DNA of 64,000 nucleotides, taken from positions 4,730,001 to 4,794,000 of the forward strand of contig JAYKKT010000040.1 in the NCBI GenBank assembly GCA_036023115.1, written 5' to 3'. This DNA comes from Brasenia schreberi (lineage: Eukaryota; Streptophyta; Magnoliopsida; Nymphaeales; Cabombaceae). Made by a program: the position numbers and the translations under genes. The notes below the pieces were generated by a model. The model ran no database searches. It was given only the letters and a program-made list of their open reading frames with translations, and was not told where the DNA came from. Below are positions 39,101-50,600 of this stretch, piece by piece (within the stretch, counting starts at the first letter, position 1; each line of letters opens with the position of its first letter).

Positions 39101-40042
39101 CGGAATCCACATGGAAGTGAACAATATAAGAATAAGGATTGATCTAAAGAATTCTTAAAAGTAACATAAAGAAGAGCAATCCTGAACCTAAGCTAGTCAA
39201 CTACTCGTATACAATTCACAGAAAGAGGCAAGCTATTAATTTTCCGTTGGAACGTTTTAATGCTTTAAAAGTAATTTCATGATATTCAGAGAATTTTACA
39301 ATGATGACTCTATCCGGACAAACTTGAAAGCATGTAAAATTTGAAGACAATAAATAAAGAAAAGAACCACAAAGAGCAATCACGCCATCACAAATTGATA
39401 TCCATAAAATATTTTAAATTAAAAAAACACTTTAGAGAAGCAAGCCAGCAAAACAGACAGAACATGCATAAATTCGATTGAAAAAATACAGAGAAGACAA
39501 ACAAGAATAAAGTTCAACCAAAATTAACATAGCCAGATCTCTTCAGCAGAGAAACATGACGTTTAAGGGCGATCGCCGTACCTTTTATAGAAAACCACAA
39601 AATCAAGAAGATAAATTGAGAAAATCAGGGGGGAAATTGAACTTTTGAGCAATGGAAATCCAACGTTTACGGCCAATCCCCACAAAGCATCAACAAAAAG
39701 CACAAAATCAGGAAAATAAACTCAAGAAAATTCCATCAAAAGAGAATTAATACTCACCGGATCGAATCTCTCGAGCGGGACGCCGTTATACTGAGCAGAG
39801 AGGTGCAGTTTCTGCAGCAAGCCTCCGGCGAACGGCCGGGAAACGAACCAAACGGGGCTGACGGTGGAGAATAGCAAGTGGCAGGGAAGAAAGACGAGAA
39901 CCAGACAAAGAAAAGCGGTAAGAAACGAACGGAGTGCGAAATGAGACGTCCATTGCGTCCCATCTTCTGGTCCCGCCATCGAGATTCGTCTGGGAGAAGG
40001 TGAAGAAGAAAACGGAGGTTGAGGACGAAGAGATCTCTTCAT
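36197..40042 (-). CDS. Nucleotide-diphospho-sugar transferase family protein (PF03407, GT77-related), type II membrane protein
   Basis: Probable Golgi glycosyltransferase of the plant PF03407 family; donor and acceptor cannot be told from sequence. Exon 1 is 40042-39758 (95 codons), exon 2 is 38669-38301 (123 codons), exon 3 starts at 36832; all three joins are phase 0 with GT-AG introns. A signal anchor spans about residues 35-61 (FLTAFLCLVLVFLPCHLLF). Exon 2 carries RTVILTTLNEAWAAPGS, typical of the family fold start. Exon 3 opens with the DxD motif DADILWFRDPF (D219, D221) and continues through RPNGGF, HHDQDVLN and the family C-terminus SWRVPQNC. The C-terminus is unsure: the frame runs on to a stop at 36197, but a good donor (TGTAG|GTATGG at 36351) falls right after PQNC, so 36350-36197 may be intronic with a short last exon further left. 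ATG at 40042 is preferred; ATG at residue 22 is an alternative. Confidence 0.85.
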
Positions 40043-40184
40043 CGTCTGTAGTTTTCCCGTATTTACAGCGAACGGAATCTGGATTATCGGGATACTCACG
40101 ATCGAGTGATAACGGGACAAATTCGTCTTTATCTTCTTCTTCTTCCTCGTGCGCATTTCTCCTCCATGCGGGGCAACTCTCACC

Positions 40185-40510
40185 GGTACGGAGGGCTTAT
40201 AAACGAACCGGCATGCTCGCGGTTCGGCTCGGTTCAGGTTGAACTCGTGATAAGCCAAACAGGATCCGGGTCTCGATCTAATTGAACCGAAAACGAAAGC
40301 CAACTCACGAAGCTACATGAGCTGTTCATGGTTCGGTTCGGTTCAGCTCGAGCTCGTGATGACCCCAAACAGGGTCCGAGTCGTGATCTAATTGATCCGA
40401 AAATGGAAGCTGACTCACGAAGCTACATGAGCTGTTCATGGTTCGGTTCGGTTTAGTTCGAGCCCATGATCAGCTAGATCCGGTTCCAATCTTGGTCTAG
40501 GCGATCTCAA
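40185..40510. repeat. 110-bp tandem repeat, about 2.7 copies, upstream of the transferase gene
   Basis: CTCACGAAGCTACATGAGCT, then GTTCATGGTTCGGTTCGG, a GAGCTCGTGAT.A.C segment and TGATCTAATTGA.CCGAAAA, repeat with an exact 110-bp offset (40305 against 40415). It starts about 145 bp upstream of the ATG at 40042, so it sits in the promoter or leader. Confidence 0.85.
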
Positions 40511-40519
40511 CACAAGATG

Positions 40520-41659
40520 ACCCGTAAAGCTATATGAGTTGAACGTGATCAACCCGAGTTTAATTTGAAACTTACTGTGTTGTTCCCTTATCTGTATAAT
40601 GTACTGGTTGGGTCTTCTAACACAATTTTGACAACAACAAAAAAAAGCATATGCAAAATCAAATATTTCAGTAATAGGTCACCTGGCCAGGGGGTCATGA
40701 GTTCGATACTTGGGGCATTCATTTAACTTCAGCCTCCTTGTTATGCCAAAACATGATCAAACCCTTCAAATTTTAGAAGTATTGACAATAAAAGTTTGAC
40801 AATTTGCAATAGAAAATGAACTTTCTTAGAATTATATGTTAAGGTTCTCATGTTTAGCTTAGCATCCCGCATTAGTTTGTCTAACTCAGCTCATGTTAAG
40901 CTCTGCTTAGAAGAATTAACGAGTTGAATGTGATCGAGGTTTCGGCTACAAAGGAGCCATGAAGGATCTCTGTTCAGTTCGTATGACTCATTTACCAGCC
41001 CAACTTCGGTTTCAATCGGAACCAAACCAGTCCAAGAACCGGCTGAACATGGAACCGGTGAAACGGGAACCGCGACCGGGGACCATCCGGTTTCACCTCT
41101 TATACCAATTAGGTTGCTTAGAGGGCGGCACAGCCCTACGCGTACCCAAGGCCCTTGTTGAGAGAGCGGCAGGGGGGGGGGGCAGGATGCTCGTCATATG
41201 CTCTAAGCTCACAGTTCCCACGTTCCATGGTCCGGACGACAACCGCATAGAGAATGTGAAAGTTGAACAAAAGAGGTGGAATGAAAATTTTGTCCAAACT
41301 TAATTCTTGAGCATGTGAAGAGTGTAAAAGTTATTAGCTTATAATAACATCGGTAGAGAATGTTTGCTATAAAGACTTTCGACTCTCTCTCTCTCTTAAA
41401 AGTTATTTGAGTTGCCTAAACATATGAATTATGTCAAAGTTTTTGTTACTTGTGTGTGCGTGTAAAAGAATTTTGAGTTGCTTAAATATATGAACAATAT
41501 AAAAGTTTTTGTTTTTGTTTGTATATATAGAGAGAGAGAGGGAGAGAGAGAGCTCTTACCAAACATTTTAAACTAATGTTATAAAAAAACTAATAATTTC
41601 CACTTTATCCAAATGCTTAGATGATGTGTAAGATTTCTTTAACACACACATACCCAAAC

Positions 41660-41704
<45 letters not shown>

Positions 41705-42500
41705 AAGTTCTAAATGCATAATGTCTTTCGGTGCATAATGTTGCATAACCATCTAAAGTGTTCGATTTTTGAGATCAATGATAGATATATGAATTATTTT
41801 ATACAATAAAAGTACAATAATACTTTTAATTCAAACCTCTATTGTTGATTTAAAAAATTAAATGAGAAAGGTATTATAAAAGATTGTGTACCAAAAGTCA
41901 TTATGCGTTTAGGATTACTTATATATATATATATATATATATATATGGAGAGAAAGAGAGAGCTCTTACCAAACATTTTTAACTAACATTATAAAAACTA
42001 ATAACCTTCACTAATATGTTAAAATACTTGAGCGACTTGCCAGTTTTACTTCACACATTCTTATACATGAGTGAGCGTGTAAAATAATTTTAAAATAATC
42101 ATTTTAACAAAATCAATTAGTGTGTGGACCATATTAAGCCACTTAGCTTACTTAATAAGGGGTGCATATTGAATCATGTAGCTTGATTACATCTAGTCTA
42201 TGTCTCTTTATAAAATGAAAATGTATCTTATCATAAATCGTTTCCCCTAAGATGGAATTAAATAGATTCCTCTCAGAATGTGTGAGAATTATATACACTC
42301 ACCTCGGTTTTTGAAAGTATTAAATGTACTGATCTCAAGTTCATAAAACTTTTATAAACATCTAATTTATCGCGCTTGGCCAAAAAGAAATACTTTATAA
42401 TAGAGACATAACGTTAACATGGACAAGGGCTTGACTTTAATTTTCCACCAACTTAATTTTTTTCTTTTCATACTAGTTTACTTGTCTGTCTATACTTTGT
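40520..42500. other. No gene; microsatellites and SINE fragment
   Basis: It holds a SINE-like segment (next entry), a GGTTC/ACCGG-rich remnant near 40980-41090, a poly-G run at 41171, and GA/TA tracts at 41528-41552, 41661-41705 and 41922-41960. Unrelated repeats GAGAGCTCTTACCAAACATTTT recur near 41550 and 41960 with similar following sequence. Confidence 0.5.
40660..40752 (+). mobile_element. SINE-like fragment related to 12345-12432
   Basis: GGGGTCATGAGTTCGATACT and GGGGCATTCAT.TAACTTC resemble the B-box and downstream order of the SINE at 12.3 kb. No clear target-site duplication. Confidence 0.4.
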
Positions 42501-42514
42501 ATTCTATAAGAATT

Positions 42515-42762
42515 TGAGAATGCTTTTTATACTTGATCTTTTGATCTTTTTCATATTGAAAGGTTAGCGAAACCCGTATCTTGAAGACATTTGTATGCCG
42601 CTAATTTTCTAATACATATAGAATGCAATAAGAACAAGGAATGCCTTTTATGCTTGATCTTTGATATTTTTCATATTGAAAGGATAGCGAAACCCGTATC
42701 TTGAAGACATTTGTATGCCACTAATTTTCTACGACATACAAAATACAATAAGAACAAGGAAG
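42515..42762. repeat. 120-bp tandem duplication upstream of the GST locus
   Basis: Two copies with an exact 120-bp offset, sharing TTTTTCATATTGAAAGG, GCGAAACCCGTATCTTGAAG and CAATAAGAACAAGGAA, about 93% identical by eye. Confidence 0.9.
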
Positions 42763-43395
42763 AAACCGAGAAGTTGCCGGTTCTGAGCCTGCGACACCAA
42801 CCAGACTTGCTCCACTGAACAAGATTGTTAGCAATCATATTTGCATTTGAAAATCAACACCTTTGATGGATAAAAGGTGAGATCACATTCATATACACTA
42901 GTTTGCATTAAATGTCTCAGCCCTCCATAAAGAGAGATTAGTGTAATTGGACAGCCTGCATGACTTCCTCTATGATCTGTGTGTTTTGCACAGATTCGTA
43001 AAGTGGGACCCACATGAAGATGAGTCTGCCGCTTATCTGGAAAGATTGAATGTAGATGGACGGTCTGTATTGGATCTGGTTCGGCGGACGGCTTCCGATG
43101 AGTACCATTTGCGTAGCGCAGCTACCGGTTTGAAAAGTCACGCGTTAACCCCCGCCTTGCCTCAATCATCAGGATGTCTATATAACGCAATTCTCATGCC
43201 AGCCACCACCCGATCGCCGGTGAGGGAGATAAAGCTACTCGCCGGCCTTCTTGAGAGTAGCCGAGACGGTGGTGAAGCTGTACGGAGCGGCCCGGGCGGC
43301 GTGCCCCCAGAGGGTCATGGCTTGCCTTATTGAGAAAGAGGTCCAGTTCGAGCTGGTCAATGTGAACCTTGATTCTGGGGAGCACAAGAAACCGG

Positions 43396-44140
43396 ATTTT
43401 CTTTCCCTTCAGGTTTTTCCTTTCTATTTCTTTTACGGATTTTTCTCTTTTCTAGTTTCTTTAGAAAAAAGTATTCGGGTGATATTTGTTCTTTTAAATT
43501 ATTTATAAAAAATTCGTTTATATGCATTAAAGGATAGAGAACTCAACCTAGAGCCCAGTTATGAACCCACTTTAAAGCAAGTGAGGCATACAACTCACCC
43601 AAAATCCGTTTATATATATAAGAAAAATATAAGTGTCAATAAAATACAAGTATATCTCTTTCTCTCAAAATACAAGTGTACCTCACTCTAAAAAAATTCA
43701 TGAGTCTACCATTGATAGAGCCTATTCAGTGCTCTATCTAGCTGACCAACTAAGCTTGTTGTGGAAAGACTTGGTTCTACTCGATAGATTTTCTTTTCCT
43801 TCAGGTTTTTCCTTTCTATTTTTTTTATGGAATTTTCTCTTTTCTAGTTTCGAAAAGGTATTCGGATGATATTTGTTCTTTTAAATTATTCATAAAAAAT
43901 TCATTTATATGCATTAATGGATAGAGAACTCGAACCTAGAGCCCAATTATTAACCCACTTTAAAGCGAAGTGAGGCATACAACTCACCCAAAATCCGTTC
44001 AAATATATATATAAAGAAAAATATAAGTAAAATACAAGTGCACCTCACTCAAAAAAATATTCATGAGTTTGCTACTGATAGAGCCTATTTTGTGCTCTAT
44101 CTAGCTGACCAAGTAGGCTTGTTGCAAAAAGACTCGGTTC
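43396..44140. repeat. About 392-bp tandem duplication including the GST exon 1/intron 1 boundary
   Basis: GATTTTCTTTCCCTTCAGG at about 43395 recurs as GATTTTCTTTTCCTTCAGG at about 43787, and about 350 bp of following intron repeat in order (TTTGTTCTTTTAAATTAT, GGATAGAGAACTC.AACCTAG, GAGGCATACAACTCACCCA). The second copy therefore carries a duplicate splice-donor context. Confidence 0.9.
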
Positions 44141-45366
44141 TATTCAAGGCCTGAAGGCCTTCTTATAACTAAAGCCTTTTTCCTCACTAAGTGAGGTGGG
44201 TTAGATGGGTTCTTAGTGGCCTTATTTGAGCCCTTGCATCGTATTAGTATTTTTGCCGGAATAAATAAATAAATAAGATTTCTATTTTCTCTCAAGTCCT
44301 CTCGGTTCGACTCAAATGAGTAAACAATGAGCACCAGTTGGTGCCTAATCAACGAGCTCTGCTCGTTTATCGGACCTACTTATGCTAAACGACGCTATCG
44401 TTCTTTTGCAGCCTTTTGGACAGGTTCCTGTGGTGGAAGAAGGGGATAACTTCAGGCTCTTCGGTAAAGTCCCCACCCTTTTAACACTCTTTCTTTGTTT
44501 TAAAGTATGTCCTAAGATAATTACCCGGGCTATCGTAACTGTTGTACTCTTTTAACAATGCATATGCATAGCATTGCAAAAGGTTTGTGAAACCAGACCG
44601 GCGAACCGGAGACAGGCCATGAGTCCGGTTTGGTCCACATTGTGGACCAGGGAAAGAGCTGCGAAAAAATACACGATCAAGAACCGGCAAACCGGTCGGT
44701 GTGACCACAAACCAAGAACTGTTTTTTTTTTCCTTAAATTTTAGTCATTATCTACTTATTTGTATATTTCTTTAAATGGCTTATTTTCATGTTTTTATTT
44801 GAATTGACATTAAAATATTTTTTATTTTATATTATAATAATTGTAATATGTTTTATACATTATATAAATAGAGAGAGAGAGAGTATAGTTCATGCACACA
44901 CTCAATTATACTCAAATTTTGTTAAAGGTATCAATCGTTCAATCGAACCGTTGATAATTTAAAGCAAAAGACAAAATAATACAAGGTGCATTAGGTGAAA
45001 AAAAAAAGTATCAAGGTATTTTTTTACTTTTTATATTTGAATTTCAACTGTTGATTGAATGATTGAGATCTTTAAAAAGGTTTAAACATTAATGAAGTAT
45101 GTGCATTTACCACTTCCTTTCCCTCTATGTATATACATTTATACATCCTCTCTCTTTATATATAGAGAGAACATGGTAAATGCGCATATGCAATCTATGC
45201 TTAAACATCATCAAGAATCTTGATTGTCTCATCAATAAGATCAACGATTAAAATTCAAATTTCAAAAGAAAAAATATGTTATACTTTTTTCAAGCACAAT
45301 AATATACCTCATACTATTTATTTTTGAATTAAAGATCTCAACCACCAATTGACTGATCGAACAATT

Positions 45367-45479
45367 GAGAATTTTAAGAAGATTAGAGCATAGATCAAAG
45401 TGCACATGGATTGTGCTCTCCATATGAGAATTTTAAGAAGATTAGAGCATAGATCAGAGTGCACATGGATTGTGCTCTC

Positions 45480-45484
<5 letters not shown>
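45367..45484. repeat. 59-bp tandem duplication
   Basis: The unit GAGAATTTTAAGAAG...GTGCTCTCCATAT occurs twice with a single difference, directly before the long AT array. Confidence 0.95.
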
Positions 45485-45774
<290 letters not shown>

Positions 45775-46029
45775 TGTGGGTTCAACAATTGTTCAACCCA
45801 GTTGAACCTCATTTGTAGTGAACCGGTGTCTTCCCCCGTTCATTGACCGGTCTGATTTCACAAACACTGAACCAAGGCTCATATATTAGGAAAAAAAATT
45901 GAAGCAAGAGGCGCAAAATGGGATGTCGATACATGAAAGTACTGGGATGATCTAATTACGACATTGCCCTTCTCCGAGAGCTAAGAGGGGAGATGTTGTT
46001 CCGGTGTCCTGATTCTCTTGCTGAAAATG

Positions 46030-46100
46030 AACACTCAGGCTGCTAGATGGAGAATTAGGGGTTCGATTCCCATGGGTGCTACATCTTTCACACTGAAGGT
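46030..46100 (+). mobile_element. tRNA-like SINE fragment in GST intron 2 (putative)
   Basis: GGGGTTCGATTCCCATGGG is a near-perfect B-box, with CAGGCTGCTAGATGGAG as a weak A-box-like region upstream. No target-site duplication was found. Confidence 0.35.
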
Positions 46101-46699
46101 TTCGAAAGAAAGAGCTTTATCCTCGTTATATCGTCCAATTTCTCAAAGGGAAAATTTCTCTACGTTATTGGTAAGTAAATTAAACAACTGAAAATACCAA
46201 GAAAAAACTAAATGATACTTTTCATTTTTCTCAGAATCCAGGGCAATTATAAGATACTATGCAACCAAACATGCTAATCAAGGAACCAACCTATTGGGCA
46301 GCACACTAGAGGAGAAAGCACTTGTGGACCAATGGCTTGATGTAGAAGCCCACAACTACAATGAGCCACTCTTCGCCATTGTTCTTCAACTGCTTGTTTT
46401 TCCAGCCATGGGCATCCCTGCCGACCCGAAGGTCATCAAGTCGAACGAGGCTAGGCTCAGTCGTGCTTGATATTTATGAAAATCACCTTTCCAAGAACAA
46501 ATATCTCGTCGGCGAGTTCTTCAGCCTTGCCGATCTCAGCCATCTTCCTGGGACTCAGCACTTGGTCACCACACTAGGAATGAACCATCTAGTGAGAGAA
46601 AGGAAGCATGTCAATGCCTGGTGGGAGGACATCTCAAGCAGACCATCATGGAAGAAAGTGCTCGAACTTGTGCCCAAACCAGAGTGAACAACAAAATGT

Positions 46700-47600
46700 G
46701 TTGGCGTGCAATAATATTATGTCGAGTCCCAGATGTCCAAAATGAATGCATCTGGACGGTTGGGATTTTATGTGAGTTCATCCCAACGGTTATGATTTGT
46801 TGTTAGATGCATGATGCTGTATGACCGTTTGATGCTTTCTGAATGAATAAATTAATTACTATGTATTGCCTATTTTATAATTCTAGCCGAGATGAGCCCT
46901 TGCACATTTGCTTGGCTCAGAAATTTGGGACATGGATTCGTTGCAGCCATCTGATGAGGAATCAACTTTGCAGCATCCGGTGAATTGGATTCTTGCAACT
47001 CGCATCTCTTGGAATAGCATTTCCGAGGCTACAAAATGGATTCTCATAGGAAATGGATTCCATGGGTATTTCCAAAAGAGGTTGAGCCCAGGTTCTCTTC
47101 CAAGAATTTGATTTCCTAAATAGTCAGGTTACCAGGAAGCTGAATTATGCATTTCTTGAGCACAAAATTAATGAACTTCAATGTATTCGCCAAACAAACA
47201 AATCTCAATGCAAATAACCTCTTGAGAATAGAATCTGTCTTTAAATCTTCCTCCAAAGATATCTTAAATCAATCACCTGCAAGATGTGCTTGATTCTTTG
47301 AGAATGACAACTCTTTTTCCTAAATACAGTTATAAGTTTCATCCCAGAGGCCGTCGATTACCAACGAGGATACTATGGAGAAAACAGGTACCAAGCTTCA
47401 GTCCGAGTCATCAATAAATTCGTGAATCCAGTTAAAGGAGCCAATCTATATACCCCAACATGGGTACTAGGCATACAATCCAAACTTGATCTTCTAATTT
47501 CTCAACTAAATGATCGTGGAGATTACAGTCACTATGCCTTCTACAATATCTTCACATCGCAGCCATTGACAAACAATAGCAATAAATTAATATGCAGCTT
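46700..47600. other. Spacer between convergent GST and PSY loci
   Basis: The 3' flanks of two convergent genes. No ORF with recognisable homology is present. Confidence 0.5.
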
Positions 47601-47610
47601 ATTTTGGTTG

Positions 47611-50600
47611 TTATAAGCCTTTAACTGGACTTGGACGTCTTGAATTGCCAGCCATGGCCTTAGCATAGGCAATGGGTAGAGATAAAAATTTTCTGGATTT
47701 CTTCACGTATGCTCTCTTCGTGAAGTTGTCATAGTCATTAGCTTCAATTCCATCAAGAATCTGCCTATACAACAGCAAAGAAGCATAAACCTGAAATGAA
47801 ACGCAAACAAAAGGAAACGATCAGTGAAGCATGAAAGAGAACGAATGAATATGCTATCCCATTGTTCTCTAAGGGGATTTGGATCAACAGTACAGGTACG
47901 CCTGAAGATTTTGATCATTTGGTTTCATTCTTGAAATCCCATTCAGCAGTTACAGTTTGGTCATACTGCTTCATTATTGTGAACAGATGATACGGTGCTT
48001 TTGAGTGAACAATCTAACACAGCTAGTACATGTATCCGAACTATGTATTAGAAAAAGCACTAGATTAATCTCTAATGTAGAAGCAAAAAGATACAAAGCA
48101 TCTCTAAAAGTTCTCAAAATATAGTTTTTGGTTCATAGAATCATACCGTGCTATCATATCCAATAATTCAACTAGAAGCAGAAAAATCTTCTGCTTATAT
48201 GAAAGTGATTGATTTTCAATGAAGCAGCGATATTGTGGTTTTATACATTTGGTATCTTCATGCAATGAGTTAACAATTAGTGCTTATTATTCCTTCATAT
48301 TGGCCTAGAGGTCTAACACTAATTATCTTACCGGCCATCTGCTCGCCTGATCAAGCTCTAAAACTCCTCTCTCAGCTTCTGCAAAGAACATCCTGGCTCT
48401 CTGTATTTGGCGCTTCATGAAACTCCTCCACTTATCTGTCACTCTCCCTGCAAATATATCATCATCTGATAGTCCTGCTTGTGCTAGTTCATCTTGAGGA
48501 AGATAAATCCTTCCACGTCTTGCACTAAAACGATTAAAAGCAAAATGAGTGATTTTATGCATGATTGACAGCAGAATGCTAGAAACAAGAGAAAAATAGA
48601 ACAGTAAAATAGCTAGACTTAGTTCAACTCAAGGTAGAAGCTAACTCTTGAATGAACCATGTAATGAGTTTCTCAAGTTGTAGTAAATTAAACTGCACAA
48701 GAAGAGAATAATTCATGAAAGTATATACATACTCTTCACCAACATCTCTAAGTATATTGGTTAGCTGATTTGCAATCCCAAGTGCTAAAGCAGCATTGTA
48801 TACATCATGCGTCTGCATTTGCGAGTCAGGAGCAATACCCATCACAGGAACGCTCATCAGACCAACAGTTCCAGCGACATAGTAACAATATAAATAGAGC
48901 TCATCAAAATTCATGTATCTTGACTTTCTGAGATCCATCCTCATGCCTTCAATCATGTCTTTGAATGGCTACAACACAAAAAGAACCGAGTCACATAAAG
49001 CGGGTACAATTTTTAATCTGTGATGGGGAAATTTTACAACAACAACAACTAAGCCTTTTCCCATACTAGACAGGGTCGGCTACATGGATTCTTTGTTTCC
49101 ACATATCCCTATCATGTGCCATGTTAGCAGTTACCTCACAATAAGCTAGATCATTCTTTATTGTTTCTTTCCAACACTTTTGTGGTCGTCCTCTAGCTCT
49201 TTTAATACTTTCCAAATTTAGTTTTTCATACCTTCTTACAGGTTCTTTTGATCTTCTTTCTATATTTACAAACCATCTTAAACGATATTCTCTCATTTTA
49301 TCCTCTATTGGTGCCACTCCTAATTTGTTTCTAATAACCTCATTATGTATATGGTCTTTTCTTGTATTACCACTCATCCATCTCAACATCTTCATTTCTA
49401 TCACAGACATCTTTTGTACATGTTGATGATTAACTGCCCAACACTCAGAACCATAAAACATGGCAGGCCTAATTGTTGCTCTATAATATTTACCTTTTAA
49501 CTTTAATAGTATCTTCTTATTACAAAGAATACCTGATGCTCCTCTCCATTTTAACCAACAAGCATTAATTCTATACGTAACATCTCCATCAATTCTTCCA
49601 TCACTATGAAAAATTGACCCTAGGTATTTAAAACTTTCCTTTTCCTATGAGGTAACCAAATGATCAAACTTACATTCCATATATTCTGTTTTTGTTCTAC
49701 TAAGTCGGAGGCCTTTGCTTTCTAATGTTTCTCTCCATAGTTCCAATTTTCTATTAACTTTTTCCTTAGACTCCTCCATTAATACAATGTCATCTTCAAA
49801 TAACATACACCAAGGTACTTCATCTTGAATATGTTTTGTTAACTCATAAATCACCATTATAAATAAGTATGGACTTAAAGTTGATCCTTGATGTAACCCA
49901 ATATTAACTTCAAAGAAGTCTGTCATTCCTTCATGAGTCCTCACACATGTTTTTCCACCATCATACATGTCTCTTATAAGATTAATGTATGTCAATGGGA
50001 TACCTTTTTCTTCCAAAGTTCTCCAAAGAACCTCCCTCGGTACTCTATCATAAGCTTTTTCTAGATCAATAAATATCATGTGAAGGTCTTTCTTTTTTGC
50101 TCTAAAATGTTCCATAAGACGTCTCAAAAGGTGAATCGCTTCGACAGTAGATCTGCCTGGCATGAATCCAAATTGGTTCTCTGTTGTACTTGATACTTGT
50201 CTTAACCTATGTTCGATAATTCTTTCCCACAATTTCATAGTATGGCTCATTAACTCGATACCTCGATAATTCGCACAATTTTGAATGTCTCCCTTGTTCT
50301 TATATATGGGTATAAATGTACTTGCTCTCCATTCCTCGGGCATCTTTTGGTTTTTTCATATTTCATTAAATAGTCCTGTGAACCAAGTGATTCCTATTTC
50401 TCCTAGTATTTTCCAAACTTCTATAGGAATATTATCTGGTCCTACCGATTTACCACCCTTCATATGTTTAAGAGCTACATTGTCTGAAAATACTAGATTG
50501 TCTAATGTAAAATTTTAGACTATAATCTGCCTTTCTGTAAATCAATTATAACAGCTAAGCCTTTTCTTCCATAGAGCTCAATCATGTGCCATGCCTTTGT

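Noticed and set aside
40185..40510. Considered a CRISPR-like or satellite array
   Set aside because: The 110-bp units have no repeat/spacer alternation and only 2.7 copies; a plant nuclear tandem repeat fits.
42947..43333. 128-codon ORF ahead of the GST
   Set aside because: It ends out of frame over GST exon 1 and has no recognisable domain; likely leader or intergenic sequence.
45204..45228. Minus-strand TTCTTGATGATG resembling the core of miR172
   Set aside because: Only about 12 nt match; the 3' part (CTGCAT) is missing and no hairpin partner is visible nearby.
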